64,000 bases of DNA from Candidatus Hadersleviella danica (GTDB taxonomy: Bacteria > Chloroflexota > Anaerolineae > Promineifilales > Promineifilaceae). The position numbers and the translations under genes are program-made. Below the pieces are notes generated by a model, which saw nothing but the letters and a program-made list of their open reading frames with translations, was not told the origin of the DNA and searched no databases. The first letter of the stretch is position 1, and each line of letters starts with the position of its first letter. Shown piece by piece: positions 50,516-58,617 of the stretch. The stretch is taken from NCBI GenBank assembly GCA_016711405.1, contig JADJSZ010000024.1:25966-89965 (forward strand), in the 5' to 3' direction.

Positions 50516-52648
50516 CTACAAATTGGCCGCACGGCCGCGTTCGGCCGCCCATGCTTGGGTGAGGCGGTCAATAATCACCGCCAGCACCACAATGGCCAGC
50601 CCCGCCTCCAGCCCCCGCCCCAAGCGATTGTTGGCCAACCCCGCCACCACCTCAAAGCCCAGCCCCGCCCCGCCGATAAGACCCGCAATAATCACCATCG
50701 CCAGCACCATCATCACCGTTTGGTTGATGCCGAGCATAATGGTGGGCAAGGCCAACGGCCATTGCACCTTGGCCAGCAGTTGGCGGGGGGTGGAGCCAAA
50801 GGCGACGGCCGCTTCCACGGCCGACCCATCCACCTGCCGAATGCCCAAATTGGTTAGGCGGATGACGGGCGGCAAGGCGTATAGCACCGAGGCGATAATG
50901 CCCGGCACACTGCCCGTGTTGAAGAGCATGATGACGGGCACGAGGTAGACAAACGCGGGAATCGTCTGCAAAAAGTCGAGAATGGGGCGCAACACGGCCG
51001 CCGCCCTATCGCTCCGCGCCGCCCAAATGCCCAGCGGAATCCCCAACACAATGGTCAGCACCACCGCGACGATGACTTGCGCCAAAGTGGTCATGGCGTA
51101 GTTCCACATGCCGAACCCACCCACCAGCAACATGCTCAATGCGGTTCCAGCCGCTAGTTTGCCATCGCCCACGCGGTAGGCGGCGGCCGTGACCAGCAGG
51201 ATGAGGACAGGCCACGAGAGGGTGTTTTGCAGAAAGTTGGTCAACGGCCGCAGAAGGTACAGCGTCACAAAATCGCTCAATGGCCCAGTGCCAAGGGTGA
51301 GGCCACCCCACACATCAAACTCATACAAGTTGACTTGTGCCCACGCCACGGCCGCATCCACAGGCGACCGAAGCGAGATGCGCCAACTGGCGGGGAACTC
51401 CATGAGCGGCCCGCTCCACACCAGCCCACCGCCAAAACGGGCGGGGGCCGATTGGCTGGCGGCGAAGCAAGCGGCCGTGAGCAGGGCGAGGAGGAGGAGG
51501 GTCACGGCCGTATAACTCCCCTTCCCCAGCCACCGTTCCCCCCACTGGGCGGGCCAGCCCAACACCCCATAGAGCCAATCCAACCCCTCTTCCAACCGCC
51601 GCGCCAGCGGGTACTTGCCCCAGCGGGGCGGCAACAAGCGAAATGGCTGATGGGTCGGTTGGCTCCGCCGCTCGATTTGGCTCAGGGCGTAGCTGAGCCG
51701 ATCCAGCAAAATGGCCAAAAAGAGGATGGCCAGCCCTGCCTCGAGCGCCTGCCCCACTTGCAGGCGGCGCAACGCTCTCAGCACCTCATCGCCCAACCCA
51801 CCGCTCCCAATGAGCGCGGCAATGACGACAATGCCGAGAGCCATCATAATGGTTTGGTTGACCCCCGCCATGATGGTGGGCAGGGCGAGGGGGAGTTGCA
51901 CTTTGAGCAAAATTTGGCGGGGGGTGGAGCCGAACGATTGCGCCGCCTCGATGATTTCTTCGTCTACGGCGCGAATGCCCAAATTGGTGAGGCGAATGAC
52001 GGGGGGGAGGGCGTAGATGACGGTGGCGATGAGACTGGGAACCCGCGCCACGCCAAAAAAGAGGACGACGGGGATGAGGTAGACGAAGGTGGGCATGGTC
52101 TGCATCCCGTCGAGCAACGGCCGTAGCCAACGCTCCACCCCATCGCTCTTGGCGGTGAGGATGCCCAGCGGCAGGCCGATGGCCACCGCCACCAACACGG
52201 AGACGAGCATGAGGGCGAGGGTCATCATGCTCTCATCCCACAGCCCGAGCAGGCCAAGGGCGAGCAAGCAGGTGGTGGTGAGCAGGGCGGTGCGTAGATG
52301 GGCGATTTTTTGGGCGAGGAGGAAGACGGCCGCGCCCAACACAGGCCACGGCAACCACATAAGCCACCCTTCCACCCCGCGTATCATCCAATCTAGCCCA
52401 TCGCTGAGGGGGTCGAAGCCATAGGCAAAGAGCCAGTGGCTGGTACGGTTGCTCACCACCCAGCGTTGGAATTGGTCGAGGGGGGCGGCTAGGCCAAGGT
52501 TCCAGCTTTCGGGGAAGCTGGTGAACCAGTCGGTGGTTTGGTGGATGAGCCAGAGAACGGCCGCCAAGCCAAGGAGGAGCCATCCCGTTTGGGGCTTGGT
52601 GAGGCGGCGGGAGGGAGAGGGAGGGGAAACGGCCGTGGTGGAACTCAT
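50516..52648 (-). CDS. Glycine betaine/proline ABC permease, tandem double ProW
   Basis: 710 aa: two complete ProW-type permease domains in one chain. Each has the EAA-like loop (EIIEAAQSFGSTPRQILLKVQLPLALPTIMAGVNQTIMMAL at about 220-260; AVEAAVAFGSTPRQLLAKVQWPLALPTIMLGINQTVMMVL at about 590-630) and the VYLIPVVLFF/VYLVPVIMLF and YALPPVIRLTNLGIR segments. A Leu/Ala-rich linker with more helices lies between the halves. A usual ProW has about 300-350 aa. No ProV ATPase or ProX binding protein is adjacent. Osmoprotectant uptake is the family role; substrate is inferred. Confidence 0.88.
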   Translation of the reverse strand: MSSTTAVSPPSPSRRLTKPQTGWLLLGLAAVLWLIHQTTDWFTSFPESWNLGLAAPLDQFQRWVVSNRTSHWLFAYGFDPLSDGLDWMIRGVEGWLMWLPWPVLGAAVFLLAQKIAHLRTALLTTTCLLALGLLGLWDESMMTLALMLVSVLVAVAIGLPLGILTAKSDGVERWLRPLLDGMQTMPTFVYLIPVVLFFGVARVPSLIATVIYALPPVIRLTNLGIRAVDEEIIEAAQSFGSTPRQILLKVQLPLALPTIMAGVNQTIMMALGIVVIAALIGSGGLGDEVLRALRRLQVGQALEAGLAILFLAILLDRLSYALSQIERRSQPTHQPFRLLPPRWGKYPLARRLEEGLDWLYGVLGWPAQWGERWLGKGSYTAVTLLLLALLTAACFAASQSAPARFGGGLVWSGPLMEFPASWRISLRSPVDAAVAWAQVNLYEFDVWGGLTLGTGPLSDFVTLYLLRPLTNFLQNTLSWPVLILLVTAAAYRVGDGKLAAGTALSMLLVGGFGMWNYAMTTLAQVIVAVVLTIVLGIPLGIWAARSDRAAAVLRPILDFLQTIPAFVYLVPVIMLFNTGSVPGIIASVLYALPPVIRLTNLGIRQVDGSAVEAAVAFGSTPRQLLAKVQWPLALPTIMLGINQTVMMVLAMVIIAGLIGGAGLGFEVVAGLANNRLGRGLEAGLAIVVLAVIIDRLTQAWAAERGRAANL

Positions 52649-52713
52649 GGCTAATCTGGTTTTAGGGGAGGGTTATTTGTGAGAAGGCGCAAAGCGTTGT
52701 CAAACTCCCTGTT

Positions 52714-52760
<47 letters not shown>

Positions 52761-52773
52761 GAGGGCTGAGCCG

Positions 52774-52899
52774 TTAGCCAGAATTGCCAAAAATGAGGCG
52801 GCTCCCAGGGGGGGGCCCGGAGTGGCTCCCACGCTTGTGGATTTGCGGCCAGGAAGGGGGGGGGGGGCGGGAGTTGGCGGGTTGAATGTTGGACATCAT
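52774..52899 (-). CDS. Possible small protein cut by C-tract frameshifts
   Basis: AGAGGAG lies four bases before ATG 52899, one of the better ribosome binding sites in the window. The frame from that ATG gives 41 aa ending GSRLIFGNSG. One base change in the C12 tract would switch it to the frame FLAANPQAWEPLRAPPWEPP..WLTAQPS, which is Trp/Pro-rich and runs on through the C44 tract as poly-proline to 52700. Homopolymer length therefore decides the product. It lies directly behind plsX on the same strand. No family recognised. Confidence 0.35.
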   Translation of the reverse strand: MMSNIQPANSRPPPPSWPQIHKRGSHSGPPPGSRLIFGNSG

Positions 52900-52964
52900 G
52901 TTCTCCTCTATTTACACGCCAATCATGCTTCTCATTGTAGCATAGGGTTGCGGCGATTTCGCCT

Positions 52965-53942
52965 TTACAACTCGGCCAGTGCGTCCAGCACTTTCGCTTC
53001 GACAATGCGCCGGGCTTGGCCGATGGCTTGTTTCATGGCGTAGGCGTTGGAACGGCCGTGGGCGACAATGACCACCCCCTTAACCCCCAACAATGGCGCT
53101 CCCCCAATCTCATCGGGGTTTAGGATTTTGCCCACGCGGCGGAAGGCCGGCCGTGCCAGCAAACCACCTAAACTGCTGAGTACGCCCGCTTTTAGCTCGG
53201 TGCGAAGCGCTTCCATTAACATTTTGGCCGTCGCTTCCACCGTTTTCATCAACACATTGCCCACAAACCCATCTGTCACCCCCACATCGGCGTGCCCCTG
53301 CAAAAACTCTTTCGGTTCGATGTTGCCAATGTAGTTCAGCCCGCTCTCCCGCAACAGCGGAATGGTTGCTTGGATGAGTGCGTTGCCCTTGCCGTCTTCT
53401 TCGCCATTAGAGATAAGGGCGATGCGGGGTTGCTGGATGCCGTTCATGCGGGACACGTAAATGCTTCCCATCTGGGCAAATTGGAGCAAATTCTCGGGGT
53501 CACAATCGGTGTTGGCACCGTTGTCTATGAGCAGAGGATGGCCGGGGGTGGGGAAGAGGATGCCCAAGGCCGGGCGTTTGATGCTGGGCAAGCGGCGCAA
53601 TGTGCCCAGCATGGCGATGGCCAAGGCTCCGCCTGTGTTGCCGGCCGTGACAAAGGCCTCGGCCGCGCCCTCCTTCACCAAATTCATGCCGACGTGCATA
53701 GACGAATCGGGCTTGCCGCGCACCACATCACGCGGCTTGTCTTCCATTGTCACCGCTTGGCTGGCGTGTTTAATCGTCACACGCGCATTGGTTAAGTTGT
53801 GTTTGGCTAGTTCTGCTTCCAACAACTTTTGGTCGCCCACCAAAATAATCTCGTCCCCAAACTCACGCGCCGCTTCTACAGCACCAGCTACGTCGGGGGC
53901 GGGATGGTTATCGCTACCCATTGCATCTACGACAATTCGCAT
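52965..53942 (-). CDS. plsX: Phosphate acyltransferase PlsX
   Basis: Makes acyl-phosphate from acyl-ACP for phospholipid synthesis; peripheral membrane enzyme. 325 aa, usual size. Conserved segments: MRIVVDAMGSDNHPAPDVAGAVEAA at the N-terminus, KPDSSMHVGMNLVKEGAAEAFVTAGNTGGALA, DNGANTDC, GNIEPKEFLQGHADVGVTDGFVGNVLMKT, GAPLLGVKGVVIVAHGRSNAYAMKQAI. Often next to fabH or rpmF; neither is here. Confidence 0.96.
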   Translation of the reverse strand: MRIVVDAMGSDNHPAPDVAGAVEAAREFGDEIILVGDQKLLEAELAKHNLTNARVTIKHASQAVTMEDKPRDVVRGKPDSSMHVGMNLVKEGAAEAFVTAGNTGGALAIAMLGTLRRLPSIKRPALGILFPTPGHPLLIDNGANTDCDPENLLQFAQMGSIYVSRMNGIQQPRIALISNGEEDGKGNALIQATIPLLRESGLNYIGNIEPKEFLQGHADVGVTDGFVGNVLMKTVEATAKMLMEALRTELKAGVLSSLGGLLARPAFRRVGKILNPDEIGGAPLLGVKGVVIVAHGRSNAYAMKQAIGQARRIVEAKVLDALAEL

Positions 53943-54081
53943 ATCTGTGTCCTTTGTCCTTGGTCTTTTGTCCTTGGTTACAGGTGGATTCTACCATTGC
54001 CTTTTGGCAATGAACAATGGGGATAGGGGACGAGGGACGGGGGGACGAATGCCAAATAACGAATGACGAATGACAAACCCC

Positions 54082-54109
54082 TTGACAAATCGGCCGATGA
54101 CCTTATAAT
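54082..54109 (+). promoter_or_regulatory. Consensus promoter of arsR
   Basis: TTGACA (54082-54087), 16 bp, TATAAT (54104-54109); both hexamers are perfect. Confidence 0.85.
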
Positions 54110-54118
54110 TCTGAACTT

Positions 54119-54140
54119 ATAGACAAACATCAATATGTTT
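54119..54140 (+). promoter_or_regulatory. Candidate ArsR operator
   Basis: ATAGACAAACATCAATATGTTT contains the dyad AAACAT-CAAT-ATGTTT (54125-54140). The related ATAGA-CAATA-TCTAT (54499-54513) precedes arsM. The shared ATAGACAA supports one regulator for both. Confidence 0.6.
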
Positions 54141-54476
54141 ATGAATGACCCTGTTATTTTCGCCAAAGCCATTGCCGATGGAACCCGCCAGCACATCATG
54201 CGTTTGCTGTGCTGTGAGTGGCTGTGCGTGAATGACGTGGTAGACAAATTGGGTGGCTCTGTGACCCAGCCCACTGTTTCCCACCACCTGAGCATTTTGC
54301 GCGAGGCGGGTTTGGTGGAAGTGCGGCGCGAGGGCAAGCAGATGTTTTACGCCCTCAACCAACAAGCGGTGGCCCTTTGCTGTGGCCAGCTTATGCAAGT
54401 GTTTGCCCCGGAAGTAGAGATGGGCGATGGTGGCAATGCCGGCTTCATCCCGTTGTCGTCTTTCTCAAATCCGTAG
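54135..54476 (+). CDS. arsR: ArsR-family metalloregulator
   Basis: 113 aa winged-helix repressor. KAIADGTRQHIMRLLCCEWLCVNDVVDKL carries Cys-Cys and Cys in helix 3, near the As(III) site of ArsR (E-L-C-V-C-D-L in the classical form), then TVSHHLSILREAGLVEVRREGKQMFYAL, the recognition helix and wing. The perfect promoter and the operator next to the start point to autoregulation, relieved by arsenite or antimonite. Immediately upstream of arsM. Confidence 0.9.
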   Translation: MFMNDPVIFAKAIADGTRQHIMRLLCCEWLCVNDVVDKLGGSVTQPTVSHHLSILREAGLVEVRREGKQMFYALNQQAVALCCGQLMQVFAPEVEMGDGGNAGFIPLSSFSNP

Positions 54477-54527
54477 GCCTCTTTTTTTACCCAAACATAT
54501 AGACAATATCTATTTAAGGAGATTCAC

Positions 54528-55380
54528 ATGTCAGTCGCAACCCTTATTCCTGCAGAAAAAGTTCATGAAATTGTGCGTGAGCGGTATGGGCAATTGGCGG
54601 AGGCGTTGGAGACAACGACGGCCGCTTCCAGCCCCACGGCCGCTTCCTGTTGCTCCCCCACGGCCGAAACCAGTAGCTGTTGTGGCACCGCCACCATCGA
54701 AGTAGACACCACCAGCCTCTTCGCCAACCTGTATCAGGCCAACGATTGGCAAAGCCTGCCCACCGATGTCACCGCCCTCTCCCTTGGCTGTGGCGACCCT
54801 GTTTCCATCGCCGAATTAAAGGCGGGACAAACGGTACTGGATTTGGGTTCGGGTGGCGGGATTGATGCCTTTTTGGCGGCGCGGCAGGTGGGAACCAGCG
54901 GCCGTGTCATCGGCGTGGACATGACCCCCGCTATGTTGGCCAAGGCGGAGAAAAACAAGGCCAAACTCGGTGTGCCCAATGTCGAGTTCCGCCACGGCCA
55001 AATCGAGGCGTTGCCTGTGGAAGATGGCCTTGTGGATGTGATTATCTCCAACTGCGTCATCAACCTCAGCCCCGACAAGCCAGCCGTGTTGCGCGAAGCG
55101 TGGCGGGTGTTGAAGCCCGGCGGCCGTTTGGCGGTTAGCGACATGGTCACCGAAGGGGAATTTTCGGCCGAGCAAAAACAGACATGGCCTCGTGGTCGGG
55201 CTGTATTGCGGGCGCTGAATCCATCAGCTTTATGGCGCAAACCCTGCGCGAAATCGGCTTTGAGCAAGTCTCCCTGCGCGACAAAAACGCCCCGAGACGG
55301 AGTTGGCCGATGTGCAAACCATCCCCCTCACCGAACCCCGCCTGCTCAGTGCGCGGATTACGGCCGTGAAACCGCTGTAA
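54528..55380 (+). CDS. arsM: Arsenite S-adenosylmethionine methyltransferase (two frameshifts)
   Basis: Methylates As(III) to mono-, di- and trimethylated forms. About 284 aa when joined. Conserved: N-terminal VHEIVRERYGQLAEA, a Cys-rich stretch (SCCSPTAETSSCCGT), YQANDWQSLPTDVTALSLGCGDPVSIAELKAGQTVLDLGSGGG, VIGVDMTPAMLAKA, DVIISNCVINLSPDKPAVL with the reactive Cys, and in another frame MASWSGCIAGAESISF with the third Cys. Frames shift near 55180 and again near 55290; the end ARITAVKPL with TAA at 55378-55380 is normal. AAGGAG precedes the ATG. Confidence 0.88.
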
Positions 55381-55406
55381 GAATAAAAAGTGAGAAGTGA
55401 GAAGTA

Positions 55407-55440
55407 AAAGGTGGGGTACGTGAGTGCCCCACCTTTTTGT
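55407..55440 (+). terminator. arsM terminator
   Basis: AAAAGGTGGGG with a short loop and CCCCACCTTTTT, 27 bp after the arsM stop. Confidence 0.78.
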
Positions 55441-55551
55441 TTTGGGGCAACCCCCATTTTGTGCTTAAATCTCCCAAACAGATTAAACTGCTCAGCACTT
55501 CCCACTTTTCACTTCTTACTTTCCACTTTTCACCTTTCACTCCCTCTGCCC

Positions 55552-56703
55552 ATGTCCCATCCCCCCTCCTCTCCCCTGACCCTCATCGCCACCGTTTCCT
55601 TTGGACTAGAAGCGGTGGTCAAGCGCGAACTGTTGGCACTGGGCTTTGAGCAGGTGCGTGCGGCCGAGGGCAAGGTCGAATTTACGGCCACGGCCGCCGA
55701 TATTCCCCGCGCCAACCTCTGGTTGCGCTCGGCCGACCGCGTCTTGCTTAAGATGGGCGAAGACACGGCCGTGACCTTTGACGAATTATTTCAACAAACC
55801 AAAGCCCTGCCGTGGGAAAAGTGGATTCCCGCCGATGGCCAATTCAACGTGCAAGCCAAAACGGTCAAATCCACCTTGGGCAGTGTTCGTGCTTGCCAAA
55901 GCATCGTCAAAAAAGCGGTGGCCGAGCGGTTGATGGCCGCCTATGGGGTGGATTGGCTGGCCGAAACGGGCGTGCCCTACACCGTCCAAGTCGCCCTGCT
56001 GAAAGATGTGGCCACCCTAACCATTGACACCTCGGGGGCGGGGTTGCACCTGCGCGGTTACCGCGAAGAAGCTGGCGACGCGCCCTTGCGCGAGACATTG
56101 GCGGCCGCTCTCGTGCAACTCAGCTTTTGGAACCCCGAGCGGTTGTTAATTGACCCCATGTGTGGCTCGGGCACGATTTTGATTGAGGCGGCCTTGCTGG
56201 CGCGGAATATGGCACCGGGCTTGAACAGGCGTTTTGCTTCGGAGGAGTGGACGGCCGTGCCCACGGCCGCGTGGACCGAGGCGCGTCGGGCCGCCCGCCA
56301 AGCCATCCGCCACGAGGGAACCCTGCAACTGCGCGGCTATGACCGTGACCCGGCCGCCATTGAAGCCAGCCAAAACAACGCCGCCAATGCGCGGGTGGCG
56401 GATGATATTGTGTTTGCCCAAAAAGATGTGCGGGATTTGTGGATTGACCAGCAGTACGGCATTCTCATCTCCCAGTTGCCCTACGCGGAGCGCACGGCCG
56501 ATTTTAGCTACCTCAACGAGATTTATTTGGCCTTTGACCAGACGTTTAAGAAAAAACAGGGCTGGTCACTTTACTTTCTTACGGCCGATAAGCAATTCCC
56601 CAACTATTTCAAACGCACCAACCCCGACCGTGTGCGCAAGCTGTATAATGGCCTAGTCGAGGTAAATTATTACCAATATTATGGGGAGAAGCCGCAGATA
56701 TAG
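55552..56703 (+). CDS. THUMP-type RNA guanine-N2 methyltransferase (RlmL/YpsC-like)
   Basis: 384 aa. N-terminal THUMP region (VSFGLEAVVKRELLALGFEQ, QFNVQAKTVKSTLGSVRACQSIVKKA), then class I methyltransferase with DPMCGSGTILIEAALLARNMAPGLNR, LRGYDRDPAAIEASQNNAANA. The catalytic motif, usually N-P-P-Y-G-E-R, here reads SQLPYAERT. C-terminal YYQYYGEKP is as in Bacillus YpsC-like proteins. Targets 23S rRNA in relatives. The start is ATG 55552; the open frame upstream runs through repeats. The changed motif may affect activity. Confidence 0.88.
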   Translation: MSHPPSSPLTLIATVSFGLEAVVKRELLALGFEQVRAAEGKVEFTATAADIPRANLWLRSADRVLLKMGEDTAVTFDELFQQTKALPWEKWIPADGQFNVQAKTVKSTLGSVRACQSIVKKAVAERLMAAYGVDWLAETGVPYTVQVALLKDVATLTIDTSGAGLHLRGYREEAGDAPLRETLAAALVQLSFWNPERLLIDPMCGSGTILIEAALLARNMAPGLNRRFASEEWTAVPTAAWTEARRAARQAIRHEGTLQLRGYDRDPAAIEASQNNAANARVADDIVFAQKDVRDLWIDQQYGILISQLPYAERTADFSYLNEIYLAFDQTFKKKQGWSLYFLTADKQFPNYFKRTNPDRVRKLYNGLVEVNYYQYYGEKPQI

Positions 56704-56791
56704 CTCAGATGGTTCGGGCCCAGAGAGCCTCTGGGCGGCTTGGACCTCCCCCCACACCTCGTCACACAAGTTCGCTACCTACAGGAGATTA

Positions 56792-57679
56792 ATGATGCAC
56801 ATTGGACTACAAATTCCATCGTTCAAGTATCCCGGCGGCACGGCCGCTATCCGCCCCAAATTGAAAGAAATCGTGACCACGGCCGAAGAAGCAGGCTTTT
56901 ATAGCCTCTGGGTCATGGATCATTACTATCAAATCAAGGGCATGTTCGGCGAAGCTTATACCGACCCGATGCTGGAAAGTTACACCACACTCGGCTATTT
57001 TGCTGGGTTAACTGAAAAAGCATATCTGGGTGTATTGGTGACGGGCGTTATTTATCGCCATCCCGCCGTTTTGCTGAAAATGGTCAACACCCTCGATATT
57101 CTCTCGGGCGGCCGTGCTTATCTCGGCATTGGCGCGGCATGGTACGAAGAAGAAGCGCAAGGGTATGGCATTCCCTACCCTTCCACGGCCGAGCGATTCG
57201 AGCACCTAGAGGACAATTTGCAACTGGCCAAGGCACTTTGGCAGAGCGATGAAACGTCTTTCACGGGTAAGCATGTTTCAGCGCCCGCCATCACCAACAA
57301 TCCACGGCCGCTCTCAACCCCACATCCACGCATCATGATTGGCGGGACTGGCCCGACCAAGACCCTAAGGATGGTGGCTCAATATGGCGATGCCTGCAAC
57401 ATCGGTGATTGGGTTGGTGCGGAAAACATGCAAAAAGCACTCGACACCCTCAAAGGACATTGCGACGCTTTGGGACGTGATTACGACACAATCGAGAAAA
57501 CATGTCTCGGCACGGTGCATCTCTCTGGCAATGATACGGTAGACAGCGTCATCGGCCGTATCAAGAAACTGTCGGCCATGGGATTCAGCCATGTCATATT
57601 CAACATGCCCGATGTTTACAAAATCACCCCGCTCGAAACCTTTGCCAAAGAAATCATCCCCGCTATAGCTGACCTCTAA
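56792..57679 (+). CDS. LLM-class F420-dependent oxidoreductase
   Basis: 295 aa luciferase-like TIM barrel. MMHIGLQIPSFKYPGG start, LWVMDHYYQIKGMFGEAYTDPMLESYTTLGYFAGLTEKAYLGVLVTGVIYRHPAVLLKMVNTLDILSGGRAYLGIGAAWYEEEAQGYGI, then RIMIGGTGPTKTLRMVAQYGDACN are the family motifs (flavin/F420 site around V-L-L-K-x-x-x-T-L-D and G-G-R). GGAGA lies before the ATG. Related enzymes take F420; genes for F420 synthesis are outside the window. Substrate unknown. Confidence 0.9.
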   Translation: MMHIGLQIPSFKYPGGTAAIRPKLKEIVTTAEEAGFYSLWVMDHYYQIKGMFGEAYTDPMLESYTTLGYFAGLTEKAYLGVLVTGVIYRHPAVLLKMVNTLDILSGGRAYLGIGAAWYEEEAQGYGIPYPSTAERFEHLEDNLQLAKALWQSDETSFTGKHVSAPAITNNPRPLSTPHPRIMIGGTGPTKTLRMVAQYGDACNIGDWVGAENMQKALDTLKGHCDALGRDYDTIEKTCLGTVHLSGNDTVDSVIGRIKKLSAMGFSHVIFNMPDVYKITPLETFAKEIIPAIADL

Positions 57680-57777
57680 AAGGCTTATTTTTATGGCAAA
57701 ATAACGGCTTTATGCGTTGGCCTGCCCTTATCGCTTTTGTGGCTCGGCAACAAAATAACACGGTCAGACGACTAGCC

Positions 57778-58503
57778 ATGCAAACACCTACCAATAGCCA
57801 TATTCAAACACCAGCGCACCCACGGCCGTGGGTGCGCCCCCTGTGGCAAATGGCCAAATGGGGGGTGATTGGGCTAGGTACGGCCGTGGCCTTGCTGGTG
57901 CTGTGGCTCAAAATATGGCATCCCATCACCGTGTTACCCCGCGTTCGCCTTGTGCCCGGCTTTCGGCTCACCACCAGCACAGGCGAACGCATTACCAGCG
58001 AAGATTTGCGCGGCGGCTTGGTGCTGTACACCTTTAGCCACACAGGTTGCACGGCCGCGACCTGCCCCCACACCACCGCCCAACTGGCCGATTTACACAC
58101 ATGGCTAACCGCCAACATCCCCCCCGAAGTGCCCCTGACATTGGTGACGGTAACGGTGAACCCCGAGCAGGACACGGCCGCGCAGTTGGCCGACCACCTC
58201 GCCGCGTACCCTACCACCAGCCACATTCCGTGGCTCTACTTGACAGGCACGGCCGCCCCGCACCCCTATATTTTGCAAGGGTTTAAGCTCCAGTTGTTGG
58301 AAGAGACGGCCGATCTAGAGTTTAACCCGCGTTTGGTCTTGGCCGATGAGTAACGCATGGTGCGCGCAGAATACCGCACCATGACCCCCAACCTAGAGAT
58401 AATCGGCCGCGATGTGGATTTGCTCTACGCCGAATACCGCAACACCGATTGGCTCATGCGCTGGGGCTTTGAGACGGCTCGCTTTTTGGCCTGCTACCCT
58501 TAA
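57778..58503 (+). CDS. SCO1/SenC-like membrane protein with in-frame stop
   Basis: N-terminal transmembrane helix (MAKWGVIGLGTAVALLVLWLK) and a thioredoxin-like domain facing out: RLVPGFRLTTSTGERITSEDLRGGLVLYTFSHTGC, TAATCPHTTAQLADLH, VPLTLVTVTVNPEQD. SCO proteins usually have C-x-x-x-C-P; here it is C-T-A-A-T-C-P, one residue longer. The frame stops at TAA 58351-58353 after LVLADE, but the same frame continues RMVRAEYRTMTPNLEIIGRDVDLLYAEYRN..FLACYP to TAA 58501-58503, the expected C-terminal segment of the family. Role in cytochrome oxidase copper delivery is inferred. Confidence 0.72.
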
Positions 58504-58517
58504 TAAACTGTTTTCTT

Positions 58518-58590
58518 TAACGCAAAGGCGCAAAGACGCAAAGGGTTCAGGAATTTATTTGCGCCTTTGCGCCTTTGCGTTAAAAAGCAG
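58518..58590. repeat. GCAAAGGCG octamer hairpin
   Basis: TTAACGCAAAGGCGCAAAG faces TTTGCGCCTTTGCGTTAAAA. Same kind as 29506-29598; it may terminate the SCO gene. Confidence 0.75.
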
Positions 58591-58617
58591 GTTGATTTAC
58601 GTGCTAATCCTTATAAT

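Noticed and set aside
51227..52126. Plus-strand frame of 299 codons
   Set aside because: Antisense to the double ProW permease; very Arg/Pro/Gln/His-rich, as expected of a shadow.
54135..55380. Complete arsenic resistance island with efflux pump
   Set aside because: Only arsR and arsM are present; the next genes are an RNA methyltransferase and an F420-type oxidoreductase with no arsenic link visible.
56700..56760. tRNA gene, because of TAGCTCAGATGG resembling a D-arm
   Set aside because: No anticodon arm, T-arm or acceptor pairing could be built; only a GCCCAGAG-AGC-CTCTGGGC hairpin follows.
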